Assembly: GCA_910589415.1 (NCBI GenBank)
Contig: OU342631.1
Location: 60,912,598-60,976,597 of the forward strand
Length of the DNA: 64,000 bases
Direction of reading: 5' to 3'
Source of the DNA: Malachius bipustulatus
Lineage: Eukaryota > Arthropoda > Insecta > Coleoptera > Melyridae
Shown here: piece after piece, positions 10,371-22,202 of the stretch
Layout: every line of letters begins with the position of its first letter
Numbering within the stretch: the first letter of the stretch is position 1
Notes under the pieces: generated by a model
Database searches by the model: none
What the model saw: only the letters and a program-made list of their open reading frames with translations
Told to the model about the DNA's origin: nothing
Translations under genes and position numbers: made by a program

Positions 10371-13300
10371 GATAGCAATAAATCTGTCAATTTAATAGCT
10401 TATTTATGTAAATTAGGGTCATTAATCATATATGGAAACACAATAGCCTAATGAGTTCTATTGTTATCAAGGTCATTAATCACGCCCACCTGTCACTCCT
10501 TTGTTCGGCGGCCCTTTGTCGGCGTTCCTTTGTGTGAAATACAATAGAATTAATTATGTTGTTATTTATAACCCTCACGTGTCACTGAATATAAATTGTA
10601 TAATTAAAAAAAAACCTAATCCCTTAATGTCATCTTAATTGTTATTTATTATACCTATTATGACCCCACGGAGATAGCGGCGACACCTTTGAGGTGCACA
10701 CGTGCACCATTAATCATATCCGGAATGCAACAAACCTATCAAGTTAATTGTTATTTATGTACATACCTGCATCAGAAACAGATAAGATCTCAGAGTGTTC
10801 AACGGAAACACAAGCTTCGACATGTCTTAAAACAGCGCACCTGCACCCGGTCCTTTGTTCGGAAACACAATAGACTAATGAGTTCTTAGAAATCGGGGGT
10901 CATTAATCACGCCCGCTTGGCACTCCTTTGTTCGGCGGCCCTTTGTCGGCGTTTCCTTGTCTGGAACACAATAAAGCTGCCGGTCTTTGCTATGCGAACA
11001 CAAAAAGAGAAGTCAAGTTAATACATCCGATTCGACAAGCTTCGACACGTCTGAAAGGGACCACCAACATTGAAAACCGTTATTATGTTAATCCATAGGT
11101 CAGTCGCACACACCAGCATCGAAAACCGGTAATCACTACGAAGACCTACCTGCATACCTACCAACCCACCTACCCAACTACTACCTGCACCGAAAACCGG
11201 TTTTATATGACTCACCACGGAGACAACAACCATCGACACGTCTGAAATTGAATTATATGAAGAGTTGGGGCCGAGGTCCACTACATGAAGAACCAATTAG
11301 AATAAAGATAATCGAGGGGTGGGGGTAGAATATAGGGTGTATGATGTAGGGGAGGGGGTAACTACACAACTTGATGCACCAATCAGAATAAAGATAATCG
11401 AGGGGTGGGGGTAGAATATCGGGTGTATGAGGTAGGGGAGGGGGAGGGCCGCGGGGGTGCAAGCCATGACAAGTATCGACGCGTCTGAAAGCCGGCCACC
11501 GACGATGAAAACCGGTCTTAATATCTGAAAAAACCAGCCTACCAATGGGAGACGCACCTCTATGACAAGTCGAAGAATGAAAACATGGTTGTGCGATTCT
11601 AAACCGTCTTATAAAAATCAATAAATAATAATGTAAAATGTGAGACAGAAAATAGATACATAACTCCCCTTACAGAACATGGCAGTAAGTGTAATAAGAC
11701 ACGAATTATAAAAGACCCTACACATGTACCTTAAGGTATACACATCCAAGATAACCGTCTTGTAGTGTTAAGACTAACAGCGGTACATCTAGCTAAGCAA
11801 GTCCGAACACGACAGATCTATTACACCAGCTATAATTAACGACCCTGACTGAAGACCCAGATGGTAGTGGCAGCCAGCCTGTATATCGTTCGGGAGCAAT
11901 AGTACGACATCTTCATTATTATTATTATTATTATTATTAATAGTATTATTCGGTACATCAGCGCAATAACTTATAAATTAAGTACCTAAATAATTATAAG
12001 TAGGTACCTCTACCTATATCATGATTATAAACAGGTAAGTACCGTATTAATAGCGTACAGCTGTAAGTAGGTATACAATCCCCATAACCTATATAATGCA
12101 TACTCAAAAGGGTCCAGATATTATGAATCATCCTTTATATTAACGACCCTGACTGAAGCCCAGACGGTAGTGGCGGCCAGCCTGTATATCGGTCGGGAGC
12201 AATAGTACGCCATCTTCATTATTATTATTATTAGTCGATTCATTCTCAGCATTCTCAGTATCACATCATTATTGTTATTAATATTATCTTTATTAATAGT
12301 ATTATTCGGTACATCAGCGCAATAACTTTTAAATTAAGTACCTAAATAATTATAAGTAGGTACCTATACCTATAATCATGATTATAAATAGGTAAGTACA
12401 AGTATGATAGTATTAATAGCGTACAGCTGTAAGTAGGTATACAATTCCCATAACCTATATAATGCATACTCAAAAGGGCGCAGATATTATGAATCATCCT
12501 GTATTAAGTATTCTACAGGGATATCAATGCAGTCTTAAGTACTGATTACACCCACGAGAGTAGCTAGCACAGGGTGTGACTCTATCAGCGTTTCCAGACA
12601 CCCAAGACCTCAGAGACGGATCTCGACAGCTCCGTAGAGTTGGGTTAAAACTGCATGATATAAAATGTCGCTAAAATACCCAAGCAGACGGGGAGCTCAT
12701 GGAATACACCCCAGAAGACATGGAACGAGTCTGATCGCAATAACCAAGTATCCTTCAGAGGGATCCAGAGCTAAAACCGCCAAAGGACTTGCACTTTGTG
12801 TTCAGAAGAGACATGCTGTACAGTATGCTTATATATCAGCTCCTTAAACAACATATTATGACAGCAGCGAGACTATAGGGATATTAAAAACCATATATTA
12901 GTATTATTTCATGGTTACATAAAAGGTATGTGATAGGGGGGCCCTAGTTCATAGGTCATAGACGCTCCGTAGATAATATACCTATACCTATATATATTTA
13001 TATACCTATAATATATACCTATACCTATTACCATGAATTAAGACAGAAATTCATAAATAAATAGCACTTCTTTTTAAAAATTATACATAACCGCTAATCG
13101 GCGACACCACGTACCTACCCTGTTTTGTTACGGGAATACAATAGAGGAGTCAAGTTATTCCTTCGTAATCGACAAACAACGGACGGACGACCACCAACGT
13201 CGAAAACCGTTATTATGTTAATCCATAGATCCGTCGCACCCACCAGCATCGAAAACCGGTATTCACTACGAAGATCTACCTGCATACCTATCCACACACC

Positions 13301-13635
13301 TACCCAACTACTACCTGCACCGAAAACCGGTTTTTATATGACTCACCACGGAGACGACAAGTTTCGACACGTCTAAATTGAATCATATGCAGAGTGGTGG
13401 CCGATATCCACTACTTGATGCGCCCATTAACATAAACATAATAGAGGGGATGGGGAGGGAATCGGGTGTTTGATGTAAGGGATATGTAACAGGTAGGGGA
13501 GGGGGTCGCCTAAGTACACCGCTATGCAGCGGGTTACCATATAGTCTTCTGACTGAGTGTGCGAATTTAGTTCCTTCCGGCTGAAGACAGTGTTGTTATA
13601 CAGGTTGGTGTACCCTTACAAGACGCTGAATCATC

Positions 13636-14103
13636 ATGTCATTGTATCGTACAAATCTGCTATCCGAGGCCATGCCGGAGTCGCAGCGAGAAAGAAGTAT
13701 GCAGGAAATCGACGCTAAGTGTCTCCTTAATGCAAGCACAATCCCCGTAAATGATAGCGCGTGCAAGTTGATAACTTTGGGTCTTAATCCATGCACGAAT
13801 TTATGGACGGTGATTAAATTACACAGTGCGAAGTCTCCAAATGCCTGCGTAGTGATGGACACCGAGGGTTTCTACGCATTGATGCAGATGCTACCAAAGT
13901 CAATCACCGAGTGCGAAATCGCCAACATAGAGAACCGCCGCAGTTATAATCTAGAACAATACGTCATAAATCACAGACAAGACACCAATATACAGCTGAT
14001 ACCCAGGTTTCAAGCAAAGTACGGATATAATATATACCTGGGGGTTGCAACTCTTAAAAGACTGAAATCTCTAGAAAACTACATCCAAAGATGTGATCAA
14101 TAG
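13636..14103 (+). CDS. Unidentified 155-aa protein of the giant palindrome, left copy
   Basis: The frame runs ATG to TAG, opening MSLYRTNLLSEAM and ending LENYIQRCDQ. The protein is soluble, with no signal peptide or membrane segment. Two similar blocks stand out: about residues 45-85 (LITLGLNP...VVMDTEGFYALMQML) and residues 120-150 (LIPRF...IYLGVATLKRLKSL). Each is a beta-rich stretch ending in an amphipathic helix. This weakly recalls single-strand-binding PC4/Whirly-like folds, but that is an impression only. I do not recognise the family. It is the longest frame of the arm, differs from its mirror copy by one residue (Asn/Tyr at about 35), and escaped every insertion. A coding role in replication, packaging or mobility of the element is possible but unproven. 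Confidence 0.55.
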   Translation: MSLYRTNLLSEAMPESQRERSMQEIDAKCLLNASTIPVNDSACKLITLGLNPCTNLWTVIKLHSAKSPNACVVMDTEGFYALMQMLPKSITECEIANIENRRSYNLEQYVINHRQDTNIQLIPRFQAKYGYNIYLGVATLKRLKSLENYIQRCDQ

Positions 14104-16571
14104 TTTGGAAAAGGACGACAGACGTATCAATACAGATGCCTGTTTATGAACAATGGCTGAAGAGGCAGCAATAACAGCCATAGAGATAGGTGAAGCAGGG
14201 ACTGGGGCCTAGATTTATGGATACCTTCAAAATTATAATAACTAGCTTCACCCCTGATAGGGACTCATGGCGAAACATGCAGTAAGTATACGCTGACATT
14301 ATACCGAGAATTGTGCCAAGAGAAAGGGGATAGTTACCATCAACAATAAGGATAATTAGTGCTTGGTACGTCCACTGGTGGTTGCCATGGCATACCTTCA
14401 GAACGTTCCATATCTGAACCAGGTGAGGCGAAATATAGGAAAGAGACAGGACGAGGAAGTAAAGAAATTAATATTAACAGTTTCTCAATTTAATATTTCT
14501 ATAGCCTGCATAGTAGCAATGTTATTATCTTGGTCAACATCATTGTGGACAGAGTGGTACCACCTGGGCAATAGTCTACGCCGGTCCAAATTAGGTATTG
14601 GTAGTGAAAAATCTGGGGTGAGGAATGATGCACATCGCTAGGTATGTCGAACTGAGCGATTACTGGTAACAGCCGTTAGTATAGCAGAAACTCGAAGTAT
14701 TCCGAGAGTAGGTAGTTGAAACTCGATGTCTTCGACGCGTATGATACCGACCATCAACGGCGAAAACCGGTCTTAATGATTCATCACGCCGTCGACAACC
14801 CTCGATACGTCTGAAAAACCCCGCTTATCATGAGAAACGCACCTACGGCTGGTCGAAGAATGAAAACATCGCTGTACGATTCTTAGCTTTAAAGACCGTC
14901 TTATAAAAATTAAGAAATAATGTAAAATGTGAGACAGAAAATAGATACATACTTCCTTTCAGAACATGGCAGCAAGTGTGATAAAACACGTTGTTTAAAA
15001 GACTCTACACATGTACCTAAAGGTATACGCATCCAAGATAACCGTCTTGTAGTGTAAGACTGACAGAGGGACATCCAGCGAGGCAATTCCAAACATGACA
15101 GGTCTCTTACACCCGCCATAATAATTAACGATCCCCCGACTGAAGGCCCAGACGATAGCGGCGGACACCCTGTATATCGTTCACCAGGTACTTTGTCTGG
15201 AATACAATAGAGCTCCACACCTGCATCCGTTCCTTTGTTCGGCGGTCCTTTGTCTGGAATACAATAGGGTTAATTAAGCAGAGGCACGTCGACTTGTCGG
15301 CAGCCGCACACCTGCATCCTATTGCATAGCTGCTCAGCTCGGACCAAGTCAAATCTGCTTGTTATCAAGTCTCGGATATCGCGGGTCAACGCTTGTTCAT
15401 CTCCCATCGCATCTGACCATTGCCTCGCAGCTGGGCTCTCATCGAGTCTGACTGTAGCGTCGCGCATCGGACTGATCAACGTCTGATCGTCTCTTATCGG
15501 ATCTGGCTGACGGTGCGGACCTGATCAGGGTATCCGGGCTTTGTTCTGCCCCACATACTTATCGATTTTGGTTGACTATCACATCTCGGATCTGACGGAG
15601 TAACCGTATGCTCTATGGCTTGGTCATGTACGTAGGACGAGGGTAGGTAGCGGAAACGTGGTAGCTGAAACTCGATGTATGGTATGGACTGGTAGCTGAA
15701 ACATAAGTATAGATAAAATGACAGTTATAAAATTCTGTAAGATAACAATTATTAAGACTGTGTGATTAGGTGGTAGTTGGCCAAAAACGACAACACGGCA
15801 CTCAATAAGTGTGCAGGTTTATACCCATATTATCAAGATGCTAACAGGGAAACGTTCGATTAATACCCTCAGTAACTTGAACAACGTTGCCACATTGACA
15901 AAACCGGTGGGCGATGACGGGTTAACTGCTGGTCATATCCTATCGGATCCGGCCTACGGCGTCGAGTCGACCACTGTATCGCTGCTCAGCTCTGACCAAG
16001 TCAAATCTGGTTGTTATCAAATTTCAGAGTTCGCTGGTACACGGTTGTTCACCCCCAATCGGATCTGTCAGGCGGTGCAGGTTTGACCAATGCCTCGCGT
16101 CTGACCAAGTCTCATCGAATTTTGCTGGTTGGTACGTCTCGGATAGGGCGGGTTAACGTCTCTTATCGGAACTGGCTGACGGCGCGGACCTGATCAATGC
16201 ATAGTGGCGATGCTCTGATCAGGTCCTATCGATTTTGGTTGGCTAACACGTCTCGAATCTAACGGGACAACGTCTGGTACAGAGCCGGCAGGTCCGGTCA
16301 GTTCGGCTATCATTTCCCTAGACTGCCATTTTTGCCTAGAATCTACGGCTATCCATCAGCATACCTGCTCCGAGTCCTTAAGGAACCGGTTATCGATGTT
16401 AATCAATGATGCATGTGGGTATCTCAACTATCTAATTAACATAAATAACAATTAACTTGACAGGTTCATTGCATACCACTCATGATTACTGACCCTAATT
16501 TGCATAAATAACCAATTAACTTGAAAGATTTATTGCTATCATGAGGCCGGGTCAGAGCCTGTCGGCTCTGC

Positions 16572-16919
16572 ATGAGCCCCGGTCAGCTCGAATAAAACAC
16601 CACAGAGCCCCGGTCAGCTCGATTAAATATTACAGAGCCCCGGTCAGCTCGAATAAAACACCACAGAGCCCCGGTCAGCTCGATTAAATATTACAGAGCC
16701 CCGGTCAGCTCGGATAAAATATTACAACATACAAGTCAACATGGAAACTAAAAGATTATCGATTTGTAATATTTTATCCGAGCTGACCGGGGCTCTGTAA
16801 TATTTAATCGAGCTGACCGGGGCTCTGTGGTGTTTTATTCGAGCTGACCGGGGCTCTGTAATATTTAATCGAGCTGACCGGGGCTCTGTGGTGTTTTATT
16901 CGAGCTGACCGGGGCTCAT
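16572..16919. repeat. Central 30/31-bp tandem repeats around the palindrome centre
   Basis: Five tandem units per arm begin GAGCCCCGGTCAGCTCG. They alternate between a tail AATAAAACACCACA (31 bp) and ATTAAATATTACA (30 bp). The right arm mirrors them. Ten GC-rich copies thus crowd the centre on both sides of the spacer. Their position suggests a structural or origin-like role, which is inference. Confidence 0.85.
16728..16763. other. 36-bp unique spacer at palindrome centre
   Basis: This is the only non-paired sequence between the arms (starts CATACAAGTCAACATGG, ends TTATCGAT). It would be the loop of a hairpin or cruciform. It does not resemble a sequencing adapter. Confidence 0.9.
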
Positions 16920-18235
16920 GCAGAGCCGACAGGCTCTGACCCGGCCTCATGATAGCAATAAATCTTTCAAGTTAATTGGTTATTTATGCAAATTAGGGTC
17001 AGTAATCATGAGTGGTATGCAATGAACCTGTCAAGTTAATTGTTATTTATGTTAATTAGATAGTTGAGATACCCACATGCATCATTGATTAACATCGATA
17101 ACCGGTTCCTTAAGGATTCGGAGCAGGTATGCTGATGGATAGCCGTAGATTCTAGGCAAAAATGGCAGTCTAGGGAAATGATAGCCGAACTGACCGGACC
17201 TGCCGGCTCTGTACCAGACGTTGTCCCGTTAGATTCGAGACGTGTTAGCCAACCAAAATCGATAGGACCTGATCAGAGCATCGCCACTATGCATTGATCA
17301 GGTCCGCGCCGTCAGCCAGTTCCGATAAGAGACGTTAACCCGCCCTATCCGAGACGTACCAACCAGCAAAATTCGATGAGACTTGGTCAGACGCGAGGCA
17401 TTGGTCAAACCTGCACCGCCTGACAGATCCGATTGGGGGTGAACAACCGTGTACCAGCGAACTCTGAAATTTGATAACAACCAGATTTGACTTGGTCAGA
17501 GCTGAGCAGCGATACAGTGGTCGACTCGACGCCGTAGGCCGGATCCGATAGGATATGACCAGCAGTTAACCCGTCATCGCCCACCGGTTTTGTCAATGTG
17601 GCAACGTTGTTCAAGTTACTGAGGGTATTAATCGAACGTTTCCCTGTTAGCATCTTGATAATATGGGTATAAACCTGCACACTTATTGAGTGCCGTGTTG
17701 TCGTTTTTGGCCAACTACCACCTAATCACACAGTCTTAATAATTGTTATCTTACAGAATTTTATAACTGTCATTTTATCTATACTTATGTTTCAGCTACC
17801 AGTCCATACCATACATCGAGTTTCAGCTACCACGTTTCCGCTACCTACCCTCGTCCTACGTACATGACCAAGCCATAGAGCATACGGTTACTCCGTCAGA
17901 TCCGAGATGTGATAGTCAACCAAAATCGATAAGTATGTGGGGCAGAACAAAGCCCGGATACCCTGATCAGGTCCGCACCGTCAGCCAGATCCGATAAGAG
18001 ACGATCAGACGTTGATCAGTCCGATGCGCGACGCTACAGTCAGACTCGATGAGAGCCCAGCTGCGAGGCAATGGTCAGATGCGATGGGAGATGAACAAGC
18101 GTTGACCCGCGATATCCGAGACTTGATAACAAGCAGATTTGACTTGGTCCGAGCTGAGCAGCTATGCAATAGGATGCAGGTGTGCGGCTGCCGACAAGTC
18201 GACGTGCCTCTGCTTAATTAACCCTCATCATCATC

Positions 18236-19210
18236 ATGTCGCCGAGTAGTGCAGACGTGCATTTTAGGTGCTCAGTTTGTAAAGTTGATTTTGGTGAAAG
18301 TGAAGGTTATTTGTGTTGTGCTGGCTTGTGTGATTTTAAGAGCCACTTCAAATGTTCTAAAATAAAGACTCACGAAATTAAATCATTAGAAAATGTGAGA
18401 ATAAAGTGGTTTTGTGAAAATTGCAGCTATTCCAGTGCAAGTTTACTGGACATGCTGCTATCTATGAAGAATGCGATTATTGGTATTCAAGATAAACTTA
18501 TTAATATGGATGGCAACTTCGCAAAATTTGGAGGTGCTATTGATCATTTAAACCGAGATGTGGAACAATTAAAAATTATTTCGCAGTTGGATAAAACTAA
18601 AAATTCATCGTGTACGAGTATACCTGTAGTCGATAAACGCCACGCAGATAAGGCGCCGATAATAAACGGCTTTGAAACCAAAACAGAAGCAAAAAATAAT
18701 AATGTCAACATTCCAGCAACTAATACTAGTGATGGGAAAGGCAAAGGTAATGATGGTAAAATAACATATTCTCAGGTTGCATCGGCTGTGAAATTCGCCA
18801 CAAACAACTCTAAATCAGAGCAGTCAAATAAATCTGAGGAAAGTAACTGGACAAATGTTAAAAATTTTAAAAATAAAAGAACCAAAAAGGCAACTAACAA
18901 TGTAACGGTTATTGGAAACACAAAAATAAACAATAATAATTTAAAAGGGGTTCCAAGAAAAGGTCATATTCATGTATATAGACTTCAACCCAACACTACT
19001 GTCGAAGATTTAATGAATTTTCTGAAACCCAACTATCCCGAAGCAGAATGTGAGAATCTTAAATCAAAACATCCAGAAAGTTACTCTTCTTTCAGAGTTT
19101 CAGTTGATTATGACAACCTCACTAAAATAATGGATCCAAATGCATGGCCCAGTGGAGTTCATGTGAATAGGTTTTTTCACATACGTCCCAAAACAGTAAC
19201 GCCAGCTTAA
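18236..19210 (+). CDS. CR1 LINE ORF1 (PHD-finger RNA-binding protein)
   Basis: 324 aa. Residues about 12-65 form a PHD/zinc-finger Cys-His array (CSVCKVDFG, CCAGLCDF, HFKC, WFCENC), the usual ORF1 start of insect CR1 elements. Residues about 75-115 are hydrophobic-heptad-like (possible coiled coil). A long Lys/Asn/Ser-rich basic linker follows (about 130-240). The C-terminal 80 residues (HIHVYRLQPNTTVEDLMNF onward) form a conserved alpha/beta domain of this protein class. The product probably coats LINE RNA and chaperones target-primed reverse transcription. The stop codon overlaps the ORF2 start (TAATG), which suggests coupled reinitiation. Confidence 0.9.
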   Translation: MSPSSADVHFRCSVCKVDFGESEGYLCCAGLCDFKSHFKCSKIKTHEIKSLENVRIKWFCENCSYSSASLLDMLLSMKNAIIGIQDKLINMDGNFAKFGGAIDHLNRDVEQLKIISQLDKTKNSSCTSIPVVDKRHADKAPIINGFETKTEAKNNNVNIPATNTSDGKGKGNDGKITYSQVASAVKFATNNSKSEQSNKSEESNWTNVKNFKNKRTKKATNNVTVIGNTKINNNNLKGVPRKGHIHVYRLQPNTTVEDLMNFLKPNYPEAECENLKSKHPESYSSFRVSVDYDNLTKIMDPNAWPSGVHVNRFFHIRPKTVTPA

Positions 19211-22068
19211 TGGATAAAGCTACTGAGGCTACAACATCATCTCAGCAGGTTAGTTCATCATTATCCTTATTAGTTTTGAACATCCAGTCACTCAGAAATA
19301 AGACCGATGAGTTGAATGCGCTGCTTTGTCAGTGTTGTTGTGAATTTTCTTTTTTGGTTCTTGTTGAACACTGGCTATGTGACGGCGAAATTAGAAATTT
19401 AACTATTGACAATTACACCGTCGCATCGCATTTTGCACGTAGTGAATTTGAATGCGGTGGTTCCTTGATTTGTAAACGCAACACTGTTGGGTCTCTTGTT
19501 GTGGCCGATCCGCTGCATTGCCAGGCTGCATCTCTGGAGAAACACTGTGAAGTGTGTTCTGTTTTTCTACCAGAATTAAATCTGTATATTATATGTGTAT
19601 ATCGATCACCATCAGGAGATTTTGATCTTTTCTTTGATGTCATGTCTAATGTTTTTAAATATGTGGATTTTTTACTTTGTAACGTGCTAGTGTGTGGTGA
19701 CTTTAATGTTAGGTTTAATACGGCTGATTGCAGGGCGGTGGATCTGTGTGACTACATGGCTGGCTATGGCCTTGGCAACGCTCACGTTGATTTCCCGACT
19801 CGCGGGAGAAATTGTTTGGACAATGCTTTCAGTAATCTACATTGTCAATTTGTGTCCGCTGCTCCTGTTAATTCTGGTATGTCGGACCATCTAGGCTTTC
19901 AGCTGAACATCAATCATGCCCTTTTTCGGTGCAGGGATCGGGACAAAAAGGGGATAATATCCAGGCCCATAACGGCTCTTGGCAGGTTTCGTTTGTATGC
20001 ATTTTTGGAGCATATTGACTGGAGCTTCCTTGGCTGTGATTCGGGGGACGTGGAGTATGGTTTTGATTGCTTGATTTCTACTTTGTCATCGGCATGCGAC
20101 GTGTTTTTTCCTTTTAAGATAAAAACAGGGAATGCTCCTTGTGTAAAGTGGTTTAATGATTCTCTTAAGCAGCTAAGAAATGCTGTTATCATGTTTGATG
20201 ACTTGTTTAGACAGACGGGATCCCATAAGTGGCATGAATTGCGTAATAAATTAAGAAGCTACTATAGAAAGGCGATTAAGAATGCAAAGTTGCATGCTAC
20301 AGATATGTTTATAAAAAACTCAAAGAACCCTGTAAAGGCAGCTTCGCAGATCATTAATACAAAGCGAGCACACAGGTCTAATCTGGGTCTTGCGGAATGT
20401 AACATCTCACCGAATCGCTTTAACCAATTCTTTGCAGATGTTGCTGGTGAAATTGTGAATAATCTTCCCTCATCGGAAGGGGACCCTGTTCTTTTTATGT
20501 GCAATACCACGTGTACCAGCCCTCCCGAGACTTCCTGCAGACCGTTCTGTTTCAGTCAGGTGTCTGAGGTGTTGGTGAGGGATGTGATCGGTGGTCTGAA
20601 GCCTGGAAATTCCGTTGACGTCTATGGCTTGAGCGTTAGTATGGTCAGAGATGTCAAAGATCTGATTATAACACCACTGACTAAACTCATTAACTTGTGT
20701 CTCAGTAAGGGAATTTTTCCTGCCACTCTTAAACGAGCAGCCGTGGTGCCTGTGCACAAGAAAGGATCGACTGAAGATCCGTCAAATTATAGGCCGATTT
20801 CCATCCTTCCGGTGTTTTCTAAGGTATTGGAAAAAATTATAAAACAACAACTGATTTCCTTTTTCACACAGGGTAATTATTTTTCTGAGAGCCAATTCGG
20901 TTTCCGAACCGGGTTTTCTACGGTCAGTGCGTTGGTCGACCTGACTGAGAGTGTCCTGGAAGGTTTTGAACGAGGTGATTACACGTTAGTTCAGTTTTTG
21001 GATTTGAGTAAGGCTTTCGATTGCCTCTCTTATGAGATTCTGATTCGCAAGTTGTACTTTTATGACTTGCACCCTTCGAGCGTGAAATTGATTGCGTCAT
21101 TTCTGACCGATAGACTCCAGTCAGTGAGAATTGGGGGTGTTTTTTCGGACTTTTTGCCAGTAACAATGGGAGTTCCTCAGGGCTCTGTCTTGGGACCCCT
21201 TTTATTTTTAATTTACGTTAACGACCTTCCTTATGCTTCTGGCATGTCGAGATTGATCCAATTTGCGGATGATACGACCATCATTACATCTGGTGGGAGG
21301 CATGAGGATGTTGCCTGTTCTGGGGAAGTGTCGCTGTCGCGTGTCAACAGTTGGTTTGCCTCCAACAGGTTACAGCTTAATCTAGAAAAGTCATCTCGTT
21401 TGCTGTTTACGTTGAAAAATAAGGCTACCTTGGACCTTGCGGGGCACAGCCCCTCTGTCAAGTTTCTGGGGCTACATATAGATGACGATTTAAATTTCAG
21501 GTCTCACTCGGTACATCTTAGTGGTAGGCTATGTTCTGCAATATTTGCACTGCGTAATATTTCTGGTACGGTCTCTCAACCTGTTCTTCTTACTGCATAT
21601 CATGCATTATTCCAGACTCACGTGAGTTATGCACTGATTATTTGGGGTCACAGCCCCATCAGACATCGCATTTTCAGTCTCCAAAGACGAGCAGTCAGGG
21701 TTGTCGCCGGCCTTGGTTACAGAGACGACTGTAGAGCGACTTTTATTGCTCTCAGGATTCTCACACTTCCGTCCCTGTATATCTACTTGACTGTATGTTA
21801 CATCAGGAAACATCTGCATCATTATAATACCAATGACAGCCATGATCATCATACGCGATTCAAGCATAAACTGTTGCTGGATAGTCACCGATTATGTAAA
21901 TCACACACTGGCACTAAGTATTTTGCTGTAAAATTTTATAATATGATAGATGATGAGTGTAAAGTTCTTTCTATCAACGCCTTCTGCAAACGACTTAAAT
22001 TATTTCTCATTGATAAGGCGTATTATTGCATAGATGATTTTTTGAATGAAGGAACTATAGTTTTTTAA
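19210..22068 (+). CDS. CR1 LINE ORF2: AP endonuclease-reverse transcriptase
   Basis: 952 aa, uninterrupted. The N-terminal endonuclease/exonuclease/phosphatase domain spans about residues 20-240, with NIQSLRNK, VEHWL (catalytic Glu), CGDFNVRF and MSDHLGF (His/Asp pair). The RT core runs about 490-770: NYRPISILPVFSK, FLDLSKAF (first catalytic Asp), GVPQGSVLGPLLF, and FADD at residues 685-688. The C-terminal segment contains the usual CR1 thumb/zinc-knuckle-like region; no RNase H. It nicks target DNA and primes reverse transcription of the LINE RNA. All catalytic residues I can check are present, so it may be active. Confidence 0.93.
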   Translation: MDKATEATTSSQQVSSSLSLLVLNIQSLRNKTDELNALLCQCCCEFSFLVLVEHWLCDGEIRNLTIDNYTVASHFARSEFECGGSLICKRNTVGSLVVADPLHCQAASLEKHCEVCSVFLPELNLYIICVYRSPSGDFDLFFDVMSNVFKYVDFLLCNVLVCGDFNVRFNTADCRAVDLCDYMAGYGLGNAHVDFPTRGRNCLDNAFSNLHCQFVSAAPVNSGMSDHLGFQLNINHALFRCRDRDKKGIISRPITALGRFRLYAFLEHIDWSFLGCDSGDVEYGFDCLISTLSSACDVFFPFKIKTGNAPCVKWFNDSLKQLRNAVIMFDDLFRQTGSHKWHELRNKLRSYYRKAIKNAKLHATDMFIKNSKNPVKAASQIINTKRAHRSNLGLAECNISPNRFNQFFADVAGEIVNNLPSSEGDPVLFMCNTTCTSPPETSCRPFCFSQVSEVLVRDVIGGLKPGNSVDVYGLSVSMVRDVKDLIITPLTKLINLCLSKGIFPATLKRAAVVPVHKKGSTEDPSNYRPISILPVFSKVLEKIIKQQLISFFTQGNYFSESQFGFRTGFSTVSALVDLTESVLEGFERGDYTLVQFLDLSKAFDCLSYEILIRKLYFYDLHPSSVKLIASFLTDRLQSVRIGGVFSDFLPVTMGVPQGSVLGPLLFLIYVNDLPYASGMSRLIQFADDTTIITSGGRHEDVACSGEVSLSRVNSWFASNRLQLNLEKSSRLLFTLKNKATLDLAGHSPSVKFLGLHIDDDLNFRSHSVHLSGRLCSAIFALRNISGTVSQPVLLTAYHALFQTHVSYALIIWGHSPIRHRIFSLQRRAVRVVAGLGYRDDCRATFIALRILTLPSLYIYLTVCYIRKHLHHYNTNDSHDHHTRFKHKLLLDSHRLCKSHTGTKYFAVKFYNMIDDECKVLSINAFCKRLKLFLIDKAYYCIDDFLNEGTIVF

Positions 22069-22202
22069 TGTATACTTCTAGTTATTAGCCGGGTAATACG
22101 CTCGGTGAAATCTTTGGATGTTTTTTGTTGTTGATTTTAGACTATTTTTAAATTGCATTGACGTTGTGTAAGACTCTTATAAAGTTAAAACACTGAAATA
22201 TA

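Larger units (their letters stand above)
10213..16727 (+). repeat. Left arm of giant palindrome (uninterrupted)
   Basis: This is the intact arm. It is a mosaic of repeated blocks: 11050-11240 recurs as 13160-13385; 11291-11358 recurs as 11379-11443 and loosely at 13421-13508; 11836-12139 recurs as 12140-12500; 11600-11835 recurs as 14895-15125. The terminal stretch 10237-10306 recurs inverted at about 16276-16350. An ATT microsatellite sits at about 11911-11940. A CCTTTGTTCGG...ACAATAG module recurs at about 10499, 10851, 10926 and 15220. The only convincing frame is 13636-14103. Confidence 0.9.

Noticed and set aside
14363..14641. 92-codon frame (mirror at 22859-23137) in the palindrome arms
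   Set aside because: No domain, ordinary composition for a chance ORF, and it exists twice only because the arms mirror each other.
15811..16086. 91-codon frame (mirror at 17405-17680) and the 102-, 69-, 122-, 88- and 83-codon frames in the arms
   Set aside because: They run through subrepeats and low-complexity G/C runs, overlap each other in several frames, and have no recognisable features. Arm symmetry alone explains their duplication.
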